From positions 3,363,501-3,427,500 of the forward strand of contig NC_071669.1 in NCBI RefSeq assembly GCF_028554725.1: a stretch of DNA of 64,000 nt. The letters are read 5' to 3'. Below the pieces are notes generated by a model that saw only the letters and a program-made list of their open reading frames with translations, was not told the origin of the DNA and did not search any database. Both the position numbers and the translations under genes were made by a program. Source of the stretch: Zeugodacus cucurbitae (Eukaryota; Arthropoda; Insecta; Diptera; Tephritidae). How positions within the stretch are numbered: the stretch's first letter is position 1; each line of letters opens with the position of its first letter. Below are positions 1-12,525 of this stretch, piece by piece.

Positions 1-1740
1 CTTGAAAGGAGTATCTTAGGACTAATACAGAGCATACTTTTAACAAGAGAAAACTAGTCACACCATCTTTCTCCAAAATATGTGTGACGTCACCATACAA
101 AAATTCTTAAAAGGAAAAATATCATTCTCAGCTTTTTTGTTGTTGGAAGAATTATTGCAATAAAACTTGACTTTAATTTGTATTTTTTTTTGTTGTTGTT
201 GCTTTACATATATTTTCCACAACTTTAATTTGTAGCTGTTGCATGCCACTTGTGGTTTTCATGCCCTTTATTGCATGTTGCACATACACTTATAGATATA
301 TTTATATCTACCGTTAGAGCATGCTCGTGTCCGAATAATTACGAAATTAAAACTGTGTTTTGTATCGGCATGGAGCAAGTGAGAGTGAGTGAATGACGGC
401 ACCACGCAACGAGACAAAGGATGTTGCAGCAACGAAAATGAACAGCAAGTGAATGCAAGAAAAATTAAAAAAAAAAACAAATTTTTGCATGCAATAAGCT
501 AGTTGTGACAATAACAACAACAAAAATAAAGAAATATTCTTGCTACACCAGTTGCACGTTGCAACACAGAGACATTCGTTTCGAAGTGTTTTCTAGCTGC
601 TGTCTGTCTGCCTTACTGGCTTGCCGCTCGACCAGCACACAGCCGCAGTGTTGCAAGTTGGCATATGTAGTAGCACTAGCACAGTTATCGCTCTAATAGT
701 TTTGTTGTTGTTGTTGCTGCACTGCCATGACGATTTATTATTGCATGCCAGCAACTACAATAACAACAATAATAACAAAAACAGCAGTAGACTCAGAGTC
801 AGCAGCAAAGTTGAGTGTTGCACGAGCATTGGACAACGCCAGCGGTGATCTTAACACGAACAAAGTCATCCTCATACATATCTACATATACAGTTATATT
901 GCAGTAAGTGTATGTGTGTCTGTGCCATCACTCGGTTATGCACAATTGTCCCGGTGGCTTGTAGGTAGCGATATGAAATTTAATTTTTCCTTCTTAACAT
1001 TTATTTCTGCCAATGTATGCACAAGTGGCACTGCTTGTGTCCTCCTCTGTTGCATGCCACACTTCATATACATACATATATGCGGCCAACACACACAGCG
1101 TGCGTTACCTTTTGTCTGTGGCGCTATGCTCCTGTGTTGTGTTGTGCTGTTGCACTCGTATTGGTTGCTGTTTGTCAGCGCCTGTTTGTCACTTAAATCG
1201 AAGTTAATTTGTAGGGTTTTGTATACGTCGGTCATTTTGCCTTCGCCTCGCCCATTGTCTCGTGTACGCGAGTGTGTGTGCAACTCTCGTTTACTTTATA
1301 CTGCACTGACGTCATTCTTTGTTGTTGTTGTTGCTGTTATCATTGTTCTTATTGTTGTTGTTGTTGCTGTTGCATGCCTTCATTGTATGTGTGAATTTTG
1401 TTGACAATTTGTAATTAATTTTTCGTACCACCCACTGCTCAATTTCGGTTTGGTTGCGCTGTTCATCGCCAGCGCGCTCACTCACTCTCTTTCTTTTGGT
1501 CTTATCCTGTGGTTTCCATGTTCACCAATTTTTGCGCTTTATCTTTGTTGTATTGCTGTTGTTGCATTGAGTTTGTGTAAGTATTTTGCATGCTGTATAT
1601 TGTTGTTGTACATGTGTACAGTTAAAGTGAATTAAATTTTTGACATATGAAGGAATATATGGATGTCTGTGAGAGCACTCAAGTTTGTGGAATATGAAAT
1701 TGGACTTTAACTCACTTTAAAGGGAAACGCTTAAACTGTA
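1..1740. other. non-coding, CAA/TTG-rich block
   Basis: No supportable gene. The block holds many TTG/CAA trinucleotide runs (for example near 190, 510, 700, 760, 1320 and 1350), short CA and TA stretches, and several copies of the word TTGCATGC or its variants (near 240, 487, 741, 1050, 1370). The open frames across 727-1404 are hydrophobic because the DNA is T-rich, and they lack any family motif. The style is that of fly intronic or intergenic DNA. Confidence 0.7.
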
Positions 1741-2009
1741 TTTTTTATATATAAAAGTTGGACACCTCGACGGGACTGAACGTGAGTGTTGAGCCACGGA
1801 GTCAATCATAAATGAAAAGTTCCAGCCGAACTTCAATCTAACCTCGGCTTAACTGAAAATGTCAGTAGATTAAAAAAGACCATTATAGATCCCGCTTGTA
1901 ATTTATCTACTAACTGTTCCTGCCTTAACCAGAATAAAAAAAAACTGGAATCTGGAACGAGTAAGGATTATGAAAGGAACCTCCGTTCTTCTAGCTGTGT
2001 TAGTATTGG
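1741..2009. other. non-coding spacer, no feature seen
   Basis: AT-rich degenerate sequence between the CAA-rich block and the LINE fragment. Weak resemblance to upstream parts of the same LINE may begin near 1960, but it is too degraded to place. Confidence 0.5.
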
Positions 2010-2460
2010 TCTATGTAAGAGATGTATAAAATCCAAACTCTAGAAGCACCTTATAATTCCCGTCCTACTTTACGGTGCAGAAGCGTGGACGATGTCAATT
2101 GTTCAATTGTTAGGAATTTCCGAGAGAAAGGTTTTGCGGTCCCTTAAAAATTGGCAACGGCGAATACCGCAGACGATTGAATGATGAGCTCTACGATTTA
2201 TACGACGACATCGACATACGCTGGCTAGGTCATGTTGTCAAATGGACGAGAGCGCTCCAGCTCTGAAAGAGTTCACTCGCTGGTGGAAGCCGAGGAAGCG
2301 GGAGACCTGCACTTCGATGGAAGGACCAGGTGAAGAAGGACCTGACTTCGCTTAGTATAACCAATTGATGCCAAACTGCCAAAAGGAGGGATGCGTGGCG
2401 CGCTGTTGTGGACCCGCGTAAGTGGTGTCTACGCGTGTCCAGAAGTAGAAGAAGAGATGT
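2010..2460 (+). pseudogene. non-LTR retrotransposon reverse transcriptase C-terminus (RTE-like), degraded
   Basis: This is a decayed tail of the same LINE reverse transcriptase that is better preserved at 53401-54575 (minus strand). In shifting frames one can read the sequences for LIIPVLLYGAEAW (about 2048-2090), an interrupted GNGEYRRR..NDELYDLYDDID stretch (about 2150-2215), RWLGHVV (about 2220-2240), APAL, and a GGSRGSGRPALRW-like segment (about 2280-2320). Several frameshifts and stops break it, and the segment between the LLYGAEAW and GNGEYRR motifs is shortened. Such a 5'-truncated end is usual for LINE insertions. No target-site duplication was found. The clade label is from memory of insect RTE-type proteins and is less certain than the LINE assignment itself. 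Confidence 0.8.
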
Positions 2461-3480
2461 AATGAGGATGGTATGACTCTCGGATACCCATGAGACTGTC
2501 GGAGCTCTGCTACTCTAACATTCTCCATACTTTAGCTCTCTCAAGAGTTGTAACACTAAATTTGATTGAATATCCTAACTACTCAGAATGAATGTTACTT
2601 CAAAAAAGAATATTCCGCTGATTTTTTTGATAGAAAGAAACCCTGGAACCCAAACTGTGGAATTCGATGCGATTGAGGGTTGAAGTAGCGTAGTGAAGCA
2701 ATCTTAGTCTTAGATTCTTAGATGGAAAGTATATTCGTCTTCGTATTGTCTATGGATTCCTTCAAGATTTGGAATCGTTCAGCAGAATTCACTTAACTTT
2801 GTTTAAGATGATGTTCGAATTGAGAAATGTATACTTGAAGGATTCTCACGACCGTAAAGGGTTGACAGAAGGTTCAAAAGAACGGATTGTAGTCTTGAAA
2901 GTCCTTTGGGAGCTCTCTTTTATTACTGGGATTTTTTTATTATCTGTTCCCACGACAACGACAGTCGGATCTACGTAATCGGAACGGACCCAGATTTTAA
3001 CTCGGACAACGGTTGTCATCTCGATAGCATTACTCAAATCAATGGTAGAAAAATCTTATGTTTCGAGTCATCAGTTTCTTTAATCTCTTAAAAGAGGAAG
3101 AAATCGATGGAAGACTTCGATTTCTAGAATTTGGTCTGTAATTCTATAAAGCGGCATATATAGTACTTAAAGGGAAAGCGAGCTTTAAGTGTCAAGTTTG
3201 GAGTTAGGCGACAGGAAACGCCTGGGAAAGAGAGGCCTGGACCATAATATGAAGTATAGTATTTAAAAGGTATGGATCAGAAGTTCGAAAGCACTCTTTA
3301 ACTATTTTTTGGCGTTATATCTATTACAAAAAGCCAACAAATCACAATCTCTTTATTACGGTTCTACTCCCATGTCTTTTACATATGGTTTTTTAAACTT
3401 AATCACATCATTCACTTTCACTACGCACAAATATTCAAATGAGATTGAAAATTTATTTCGTTAAACAAGCTGTTGAACAA
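2461..3480. other. non-coding, no feature seen
   Basis: Degenerate AT-rich DNA with only short open frames and no recognisable motif. No clear tandem structure was noticed. Confidence 0.5.
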
Positions 3481-5030
3481 CAGCAAATTAATCTCTTTCA
3501 CACTTCCTCACATGCCGCTCTGCCAGCACTCACATACATACATATGTACATCTGTATGTAAGTGAAGGTGTCTACAACTGCATATCGGTGCGGATTAATA
3601 TGCATAAATGATTGATTGCGCTGCAAGTGAATGCAATTATTTTGAAATGAAATGAGCTTTGTTAACACGAAAAGCGCTTATTGTGAAGCTAGAAAGCCAA
3701 AAAAGAATTCAAAAATTCAAAAACACGAAAATCACTTTTTCAACGAAAAACGCTGGCAACAAAACAATTTGACTAACAAATAAATCTCAGCTACCGATAA
3801 AGCTGGAGACAATTTAATTTTTGTTGCTTTAAGAAGCAAGTGAAAATTTAAGTGAAAAAATGCGCTCAAACTTTCACTCAACTGTTTGACAACTGTATTT
3901 GGAGAATGAATGCAGGCCAGGCTATGCGGGCGCAGAGAGGCATGTGTGGAAGCTGGCTTGGGTTTATCAACAATCGATGGCAAACAATGCGACATTTTTT
4001 TTGTTATTGTTTTTTTTTGTTGTTTCTTTGGGGGTTAAGCCATGTTGCTGTGATATAAGAATGCTAGTTAGATAACAAAAAAAAAAACAACAAACAATAA
4101 AAGCGTGTTTTCCAAGCGTGAGTAGCGCAAATGCTATGCAACACGAAACAGCTGTGCGCCATAGTAGCAGCAACAATAACCAGCTTGCAACAGCGCAAAG
4201 CAGACAACAATTGAATATAAATATAAAATTAAAAAAAAAAACCACAACACTACAATAGTGCACAACAACAACAACAATTGCGGGCGAGAAGTGTTCAAGA
4301 AATTTATGCGCGCGTACATATGAGAATGTTGCAACAGCACAACAATAAATTGCATGCAATTCCAGTTGCAATCGCGTCACAAAAATCAGAAAAATAAAAA
4401 TCTAACAAACAACAACAAAAATCTAACGGAAAAAATGCGAAACAAATAAATTTGAAATCATTTGTCATTGCTTGTGCAGCGTTTGTCCACTCAGCAACAA
4501 CAACATAAAAAAACAGACATGCAGTCAAAGCGCTTGCCACAACGCGCAACCTCAGCGCGCCGCTGCAATATCGCTGTTATATATATAGAAATATGTCTGC
4601 CTTTTGAGCGCCACAAAATTTGTTTCGGTTCACAGCGGTCAGCGTTACAATTTCGTTTCGAGCTCCACTTTTACACCAAACACACACACACCGACACACA
4701 CTTGCCACATACAAGTACATATCGACTCCCAAAATTGTTATCCAGCGCCGATTTTTTTCGGCTTCCTATTCATTATTTTTAGCTTCCAAAAACAATGGCG
4801 CTGGCGTTGGTTGTTAGATAAATTGACAAATCTCGACGCGATAATGTTGTTGTTTTGTGTGCTTTATTCGGGCTTAAGAGGAAATAGCTGTGACGGCAAA
4901 ATGTTGCACGATAAAAATGTCAGAGCATTTAGTGTGGCGCTTTTTTGTTGTTGTATTTTTTTCTTATTTTTTATTTTCGTTTTTTTGGTCATACAAGGGT
5001 GTGGTGTCTCACATTGCAACTGACTGGTAT
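3481..5030. other. non-coding, CAA/TTG-rich block
   Basis: Single-copy-looking DNA with many CAA/TTG runs (4080-4110, 4260-4280, 4490-4510, 4840-4850), A-runs, a short CA microsatellite at about 4680-4700 and a TTGCATGC word at about 4350. Open frames on both strands overlap each other and look composition-driven. Confidence 0.65.
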
Positions 5031-5561
5031 GACAACTGAATTACTTTTGGTGGCAGAGAGCAATGTTTTTCGATGTCAACACATATAGTAATTGAAGTTT
5101 TTTGGATTCAAAAATCTGTTCAAAGCTGCGAAAGTCAACCGAGGTTTTGTTAGATTAAACCAAAATGAAGAGTGTAGTGTTGAAATATACAGGGGTTTCG
5201 AAAGAGTTTGGTAAAAAATTCTAAAAATAGTCAAGAACAGTTGCATTATTAGCCATAAATAAGCAATATTCAGTTGAAAAATATTTTTATGGAGACCATA
5301 TACACCACTTCTTCAAATTATTCAACCAATTGTTGCTGGAAGACGTAATCGTATCGTATTAACTTCAAATCTGTTCAAATTGGTATAAAGAACTTAACTG
5401 TATAACACTGTGATCTAATATGGGATCACTTCAATATGAATACCAGGCTTTTGTACAAGTTCCGGATTCTTCCAGAAAGTATGACCTCATAATCCAGAAG
5501 TATATATTTATGATCTCTTAAATAGACTCATTTTGAATTTTGAGCTGAAAAATGAGATATA
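5031..5561. other. non-coding spacer, no feature seen
   Basis: AT-rich sequence leading to the left end of mariner copy 1. A TA dinucleotide at 5560-5561 is the probable target site of that element. Confidence 0.5.
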
Positions 5562-6660
5562 TAAGGATGTCAAATATCTCCCTTCTGCCTTTTTGTCTTT
5601 TAAATTTCGCGACTATGTATAAAGCGCTACAGAGCTCGTATCTGGCAATACCATACATCTTTGAAAGGTCTTAGCATAACCTATGCATGATTAGTTTGGA
5701 TATTGCGTTCAACAGTTATAGACGTGTAAACATGGAGTTCACAAACGCCGGAATTCGCGTTTTTTTTTTTTTTAGTTTTCCTACGTCATAGGCAAATCCG
5801 CTAGAGAAACGTTCCATGAGATTAATGGTGTTTTGGGAGATGGTACTCTATCACTTCAAACTGCGGAGGAATGGTTTCGACGATGCAGAGCGGCTGAAAA
5901 CGACACTATGGATAAGCCAGCCGGCGGAAGACCAGTGACGACGAATACCGATCAAATCATGGAAAACGTCGAGTTAGACCGGCATGTGGCATCTCGTGAC
6001 ATCGCCTAGGAGATGGGAGTTAATCACCAAACCATTTTAAACCATGTGCAGAAGGCTGAATACACAAAAAAGCTTAATGTTTAGGTGCCGCATGATTGGA
6101 CGCAAAAAAACCTTCTGGACCAAATCAACGCCTACGATATGCTGCTGAAACGGAACGAACTCGACCCATTTTTGAAGCGGATGGTGACTGGCGACGAAAA
6201 ATGGATCACATACGACAATATCAAGCGAAAACGGTGGTGGTCGAAGGCCGGTGAATCGTCCCACACAGTGGCCAAGCCTGGATTGACTGCCAGTAAGACT
6301 GTTTGCTCTGTGTTTGGTGGGATTGGAAGGGAATCATCCACTACGAGCTGCTCCCATATGGTCAGACGCTTAATTCTACCATCTACTGCGAACAACTGGA
6401 CCGCTTGAAGCAGGCGATCGACCAGAAGCGTACAGAATTGGCCAACAGGAAGGGTGTAGTGTTCCACCAGGACAACGATAGACCATACACTTCGTTGATG
6501 ACTCGTCAGAAGCTAGGGGAGCTCGAATGGGAGGTTTTATCGCATCCACCATATAGTCCGGACATAGCGCCAAGTGATTACCACCTGCTCCTGTCCATGG
6601 CGAACGCCCTTGGTGGTGTAAAGTTGAACTCAAAAGAGGGTTGTGAAAAGTGGCTGTCCG
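5562..6660 (+). mobile_element. mariner element, copy 1, 3' end lost
   Basis: The left end begins after TA at 5560-5561 with a terminal repeat that reads GTCAAATATCTCCCTTCTGC. It matches the left end of copy 2 (32429) and the low end of copy 3 (36447). The transposase runs rightward. At about 6660 the mariner sequence stops within the codons for EKWLSE and passes directly into an unrelated repeat (6661-6795), so the right terminal repeat is missing. A run of T at about 5760-5774 replaces a short piece of the N-terminal coding region. Confidence 0.9.
5732..6660 (+). pseudogene. mariner transposase (DD34D), inactivated
   Basis: Mariner transposases cut and paste the element at TA sites in the nucleus. 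The likely start is ATG at 5732 (MEFTNAGIR). The DNA-binding half includes EEWFRR, KPAGGRPV and SRDIA..MGV..QTILNH. The first catalytic Asp lies in TGDEKWITYDN (about 6193). The second is in FHQDN (about 6470) and the third in SPDIAPSDYH (about 6577). The last two are separated by 34 residues, the mariner DD34D signature. Lesions are the T-run insertion near 5760, a Gln-to-stop TAG at 6007-6009, a Trp-to-stop TAG at 6082-6084, a +1 frameshift near 6300, and loss of the C-terminus at 6660. All three catalytic aspartates survive, but no complete protein can be made. Subfamily was not assigned; the DEKW..YDN and WWD wording recalls cecropia- or mauritiana-type mariners. Confidence 0.93.
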
Positions 6661-6795
6661 AGTCCGGTGTCGGTTTTTTTCAAAATTCAAAATGACGGAT
6701 AGAATATGGCACATTTTTTTAAATATGTCCACCACATTGGTGCGCAATTTTGAATTTTAGAAAAGTAACGTCAATTTCGTAATCAGCGACCCCTA
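6661..6795. repeat. inverted pair of the 123-bp repeat family, joined to mariner
   Basis: Positions 6661-6710 match the 24485-25325 array in reverse orientation (GTCCGGTGTCGG, then CAAAATTCAAAATG and a CATATT relative). Positions 6711-6795 match it in forward orientation (ATTTTTTTAAATATGTCC, CATTGGTGCG, ATTTTGAATTTT, ATCAGCGACCCC). The two partial units meet head to head near 6710/6711. Confidence 0.7.
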
Positions 6796-6850
6796 AAGCA
6801 TAAGGTATACATAGGTCAGGACAAACTTTTTGTTTTGGTGTGCCTATGTT

Positions 6851-7108
6851 ATCTACCTTGATTCGAAGAAGCGTTGTTGAGATCGCGAGATCAAATAACA
6901 GATATCTTTGTATTTTGGTTCAATAAAGAAATTTTATTAATGGAAATTAAATGAAAATTCCTGATCGTTTGTGTTCTGTGATCTCTTGGTATATACCTTG
7001 ATTCGAAAAATCGTTGTAAAGGTTATGAGATCTAATAAGAGATACCTTCGTATTTTTTATTTAATATATACATATTATTAATAGAAATTAAATGAAATTT
7101 CCTGCTTT
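6851..7108. repeat. tandem duplication, about 140 bp
   Basis: Two diverged copies begin with ACCTTGATTCGAA at 6855 and 6995. Both continue through a GATCGCGAGATC-like segment, a TTTGTATTTT-like segment and TTATTAAT.GAAATTAAATGA. The offset is 140 bp. Confidence 0.8.
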
Positions 7109-9290
7109 AAGCCGATTTGTTCGTTCAGTGGTGCTTTGCTCCATCAAACCGAGTTTAGGAATGATTTTTAATAGGACTGATTCTATTCTAACTGGATCTA
7201 TTCAAATTTATGAAAACGTATGATGCATACAATTTCAGTGAGTCACTAGAGAATCTAAGCTCAGCTCAGTGCACTACATCTTTTGAACTTTAACAACATG
7301 TGTTGAACAAAGCCATTTTCAGACAAGCTATGATAAATGGTAAGTCACTCATAGCTACAATAGGTATATGCTTATATGTGAGTAACTATAATGGCCTGTA
7401 TGTTTGTATCTATATGCACCTTAAGACCCCCACTCGCTAATAGTTTAACGATTAGCGCAATAATTTGAAAAAAATGTCACTTTAAACAATGAAAGACCAC
7501 TTTTGTTTAGTAAAAAATATAACAAAAGCGAACAAAGCATGATTATTAACAAATTTGGAGCAGTAATTGGGCGCACATGTGAGACAAGCAACAATTTGAA
7601 GTACTTAAAGCATTAAGGTAAGTGAATGTTAGGCGGATTTTGGGTGAGGAAAAAGAGCAAGATTTTTTTAATAGTAAGCGGAAAACAATGTGAATTTATA
7701 TATAGAAAATGTATAGTATATAGATGATATACAGCTATGTGGGTATGCAAATGGGTATGATTACCAAACAATGTGGTTAGCCACTGGTTAGTGTATACAA
7801 TTTTTGCTTTTGTTGTGCCGCTGCTTTATTATCTTGTTTTATTTATTTATTTTATTGATTTATCACGATTTTTAGCGGCGCTTAATTACTTAAATTTAAA
7901 TTTTAATACAATTTGTTTACACATTTAATGCGCTTAATATAGTCGAAGAGCCACACAGACTGCCTATTTTTTGTATTTAAGCCAAAACTAACTAAATCCA
8001 TTACTGTGAGCTCATAACGCTCTAAGCATTTGTACACTCGAGTTTTATTAACTAAATTCAATTTCGGTAAGCGCTTAGGCGATTTATGACACAACGCCAC
8101 GCATTTATTACGGATTTATATGCAATTTGCGTTCGACGCGATAATTTGTCTGCGCGAAGTTTTTTGGTCGAACAAATCGATAGCGGCATAAATCAAAAAG
8201 AAAGAAGAAAATATTTGAAAAAAAAAAAAATTGAAAACAAAAAAAAACAACAACAACAATATGCCAACAAAAACATCATTAATACGGCGACGAGTGGCAA
8301 TAAACAAAAATTGTTAACTTCGAACTATCAAAATCGCCGATAAAAAACTAAAAAAAAAAAATAAAATAAAATAAACAAAAACAACAAGAATGCAACGCAT
8401 AAAAAATAAATTGAAAAAAACAACAAAAATTCAAAAAAAAATATTATAATATTGCTAGACGCGCGCCAAAGCTTTCATTTATATATAGCTGGCATGCATT
8501 TTGTTGTTGTTGCTTTTAAATACAATTTTGTTGTTGTTGTTATTGCATTTAATATTGTGACATGCATAATAAACGCGCATTGGCACAGCTGAATCACGAC
8601 GAGTCACCAGCGCAGGCGCTGCACAGTCTATAAATCGTGGCCAAAGCAAAAAACAACAACAACACACACACACATACATATATGTATATTAGCTCTATAT
8701 ATATTAAAATCACATATGTATCTATGTATGCATATGTAATTGTGTGTGTGTGCTGCTAACTGAGCGCTACTTTGTCATGTCATTTCAGAGATAATTTATT
8801 CACAGCATAATATAACGGTGCATTGTTTGTTGTTATCACTAAAACTCCATTGGCCGGTTGATTGTTATTTATCGGCGAATTTTGTTATTGTTTACGAGTG
8901 CTTATGGTCATAAGAGGGCTCATATACAGGCATACAAACATATACATACATATATATACAGATACATATATGTATATATAGAGATCCAAATATTTGTTTG
9001 TTTGTGTGTTTGTGTGTAATCATGCCAAAAATCATATGCAAATGCGTGTGTATATGTATGTGTGTGTGTACGTCAAACGTGAAATGGCAAATGTCGCAAA
9101 TGTTGTTTGTCAAATGAAAACAGTGGCAACAGTGGCATAATATTTGCAAAAACAATAACAACAACAACATGAAGTTGAAACCGAATGTGACTGATGCTAA
9201 CTCGCAACACAGCAAAAAACAACAAAGTTCACGATACAGTACCTTGCTTATATACGCGCTGATATAAAGTAGACTGTGTATCATCAACTA
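7109..9290. other. non-coding block with A-runs and microsatellites
   Basis: No supportable gene. The block contains an A-rich tract (about 8214-8450) with AAC/CAA repeats, TTG runs at 8500-8545, and TA/CA/GT microsatellite stretches at about 8660-8750 and 8930-9075. The short open frames are low in complexity. Confidence 0.65.
8931..9075. repeat. TATACA/TTTG/GTGT microsatellite cluster
   Basis: Imperfect CATA/TATA steps (8935-8980), then TTTG and TGTG repeats (8990-9020), then TATG/TGTG (9045-9070). Confidence 0.7.
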
Positions 9291-9674
9291 ACCCCACTTT
9301 TTAACTTAAATTGAACAGAGTGGCGCTTATTTGCGCTTTCCTTTCTAGTCCTAACTGAGCTATTGTTGAGTGAAAATGCTGGAGTAACTGTTTAAGGCTT
9401 CGTACAGTCTAGGATTTATCTCTTTAGTATGTATCTAGATTAACATAGATATAGCTCCTCCCCAATCCGGTCCCAATCACATAATTCATTCAAGGGTCAT
9501 CTTGGGGTCCTTTCCGAAGGGACCTCTCTGAGAGATCTGTCATATCATCTCTAGTTCAGCTATCAAGATTACAGGTTTTAATAGTTCGAAATCTTATATA
9601 GGTTGGACTGAGATTGTCTGAGAGTAACTACGAATTCGATTCTGTGAGGATCGGGTCTAGATAGAATACGTTAT
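9291..9674. other. non-coding spacer, no feature seen
   Basis: Degenerate sequence without motif, leading to the TTCCGG minisatellite. Confidence 0.5.
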
Positions 9675-10085
9675 CCCATACCCGGTTCCGGTAACATAAC
9701 TTCTGATTCTGGTAACATCATTATCCTATATCCGGTTACCACACTTCCGGTTCCGGTTGTCTATATTCGGTCCCTGATGCCACCGGCCACCTCATTTCGT
9801 TAACATCATTTCCGGTCCAGGTGGCCCACATCCAGTCAGTCTATTCATAGTCCATATCCTGTCATCCCATGTCCGGTTACGGTAACATCTTATCCGGTTC
9901 CCATGCCACAGTTCCGACCAACTCATTTTCCAGTTCCGGTAGCACCATTTCCGGCTCCGGTTGTCCATATCCGGTCAGCCCATTTCCGGTTACCCGTACC
10001 ATTACCCGTACTGGTCATCTCATTTCCGGCTCCTTTAACCCTATCCGGTTCCATAACATCATTTCCGGTAACCCGGCAGAGCAGA
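9675..10085. repeat. degenerate minisatellite with TTCCGGTTCCGGT core
   Basis: Some twenty or more imperfect units built from CCGGTTCCGGTAACATCA-like words, about 15-24 bp each, with variant cores TTCCGGCTCC, TATCCGGT and TTTCCGGT. It is noticeably richer in CCGG than the surrounding DNA. Open frames inside it (9869-10120) read as Ser/Gly/Pro-rich low-complexity peptide and are a by-product of the repeat. Confidence 0.8.
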
Positions 10086-10327
10086 GAAGAACTTTAGTGT
10101 GGAGCACCACAACACTTTGAATAGTCATAACTCCGATTCCGATGGTCCGTACACGGATCAATAACCGATCAAGGACTTTCAACTTAGTAGGGTTCCTCAA
10201 AATTATTCGTTACAACAACAAAAAACACTGGGCGTTATACACTGACTGTAAAAGCTTTCGATTACTCAGAGAAGTTAAAACTTGAATGGTATACTGGAAC
10301 AAAGTCGTTTTAATCTTCTTTTCCGAA

Positions 10328-10433
10328 GATCTGGTTACTTTTATTTGAATTAGTAAAACTATAGTATAGGGATCTGATTAGATCTGCTTACTTTTATTTG
10401 AATTAGTAAAACTATAGTATAGGGACCCCAATA
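10328..10433. repeat. 53-bp near-perfect tandem duplication
   Basis: GATCTG.TTACTTTTATTTG at 10328 recurs at 10381, and the match continues through GAATTAGTAAAACTATAG and TATAGGGA with almost no differences. The copies look recent. Confidence 0.9.
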
Positions 10434-12525
10434 ATAGATCTCAGGATAATCGGTTATATACTAAGGTTCAGCCAAAAAGCCATTTCCGAAGCATGGCAAA
10501 ACGATTAATATTGTACATATTGAACAGTGTTCGACCCCACAGAAAACGCTAAGCAGCCGCGAACTATCTTGACCAGGCTTTGACCGAACTCAGTTCTCAG
10601 AGCTAGTGGTCTTCAACAATATTTATGAAAAAGTATGTTAAGCGGAGGGAAAGCGCACATTACCAATGACAACCTAAAGTTTCCAGATGACTTTAGGACT
10701 GCAGAAAAACACATACCTCACACCTTTAGCTCACTGAGTAGATATTACCAATTTAACGAAGGAGATCTGCCACATTCCTGCCTATTTTTAGTTTTCTATA
10801 TTTAATCTATTCTACAAGAAACAACAAAAAATGTTGCCAAGTGTCACCAAATTACAACGAAAGTCCAGATAATTTTCGCATTCGAATGAAACGCACTTAA
10901 TTTGCCTTGGCTATCAAGCGAATTTCCACGCCGTTGGGCATGTGATAGGTATAAAAGTCAATTAGTAGACAGCTTTAATGCGAACATTTTATTAAACGAA
11001 TTACCAGGATAATTTTAATAATGTCCTTTCTCGTGCGCTGTCACTTGACGGGCCTGCGCTTGACCGACAGCCAGCAGCGAGCAGACAATTAGAGTCACAC
11101 ACACACCCCCTCTCACCTACTACGCGCTACTGAGCGGCACAAAAGCGAATTGAGTGAAGACAAAGAAGCAGAAAATGTAAATGAAGAGTGAAGATAAAAT
11201 TATGCTGAAGAAAATAGGAAGAAAAAAGCGCCAAATAAGAAGCACAAAATTAGTCGAAGACAAGTAGAATGAAGAGCGCGCAATGTCGCGTCGTTTGAAA
11301 AATGCAAATTTTAATTCAATTTCACTGCGCCGCTGCCGCTGCTTGTTGAAGGCACAAAGCGTTAGCTGAAGGATGTGGCAGCAAGGACAACACAAAATAC
11401 TAGAGACGCGCTGAGGATTGCTGGTGCTTCGTGCAAAAAAATGTATAGCATAGCGCGACAAATGATGCGACGGTGCATGCAACAAGCTCAGGAGATTGAG
11501 CAGATATCATAAAAACTGTTGTGGAGGAAGCTGCATGGTCGCGCGGCTGTTAATGAAGCAGACAAATAAATCGAATTGCCGAGATTTTTGCGCTGCCTGC
11601 AGCCGCTCGAGGCAGCTAGAAATGACAGCAAATACAAAAACAACAAAAAAGGCGAAGAAAATAAGTGGCAACAGCCAACTGCGCGCTAATAAATATTCAA
11701 TTATGTTTTCTTATTTATTTTTATATTCCGCTACGGTGCCGCTGCGTACCGCGTCGCCGCCAGCTGGCAGTCAACTGCATTATGAAGCTCATTGCTTTGC
11801 GCTGTGCCAAAAACAAAGCTGCGACACCCGCATCCATATTGTAGTGCTGCCAACTTCCGCTTTAGCTGCCACCCTCTCTCCTCCTGCGCCTTCCTTTGGC
11901 AGCACCACTTGAGCCGGAAGCACACACACATACACACAGAGTGGCGCCAGGAAGTGGCAAGTGACAGCAAAAATGGCTAAATCTCATTTACGCGCTTCAA
12001 ATGTAATGAAGCGTGCTGTTGATGCCACTTGCAAGCAGCAATGCGGCACGTTATTCAGCGACAGTCGCGCCCGAGTGCTGGGCATGAGAGAATGCAGCCA
12101 TTTTTTTCCAGCTTCCAAGTCTTAATGTCTAGTAGCGAATAGCTTTGGCACAAATGGTTTTGGCTGCTACGCGGCATTTCGCTTGGAGTAAGCTTAAAAG
12201 AACTTGTTGTTGTTGCTTTTACTTTCTTTGGCTTAGTTCGGACGAAACAACAGATTTTCCATCGACGCTTATTAAGTAGCTTCAATTAATTTGTCTACAC
12301 GCCATTAATTAGTTGAAAGTAGTTGCTGTTTGAGCGAAAGTGGATTAAGCGCAGTGGAGGCAACTGGGAGCTCGGAGCTTTTTAAAAGTGTCGCAGTGTG
12401 CTTTTAGGCGACATAAGAATAAGGTTAGTTTTGCATCGAAAATATCACTTTCGACTTCCAGGCAATCCGGGTTTAAGAAGATCCTGCTTTCTAAGTAAAT
12501 GCCACGTCTCCTGTCCCCAACTTTA
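10434..12525. other. non-coding block, more complex sequence
   Basis: No supportable gene. The part at 11000-12420 has higher GC and CpG content than the flanks and looks single copy. Open frames on both strands (11120-11485 minus, 11496-11912 plus) overlap and have no recognisable domain. Unannotated exon or UTR sequence cannot be excluded. Confidence 0.5.

Noticed and set aside
727..1404. 225-residue open frame as a membrane protein
   Set aside because: Its hydrophobicity comes from TTG/GTT repeats; it is overlapped by frames on both strands and has no motif or conserved start context.
9869..10120. Ser/Gly/Pro-rich small protein
   Set aside because: It lies wholly within the TTCCGG minisatellite, and a second frame (9903-10097) is equally open.
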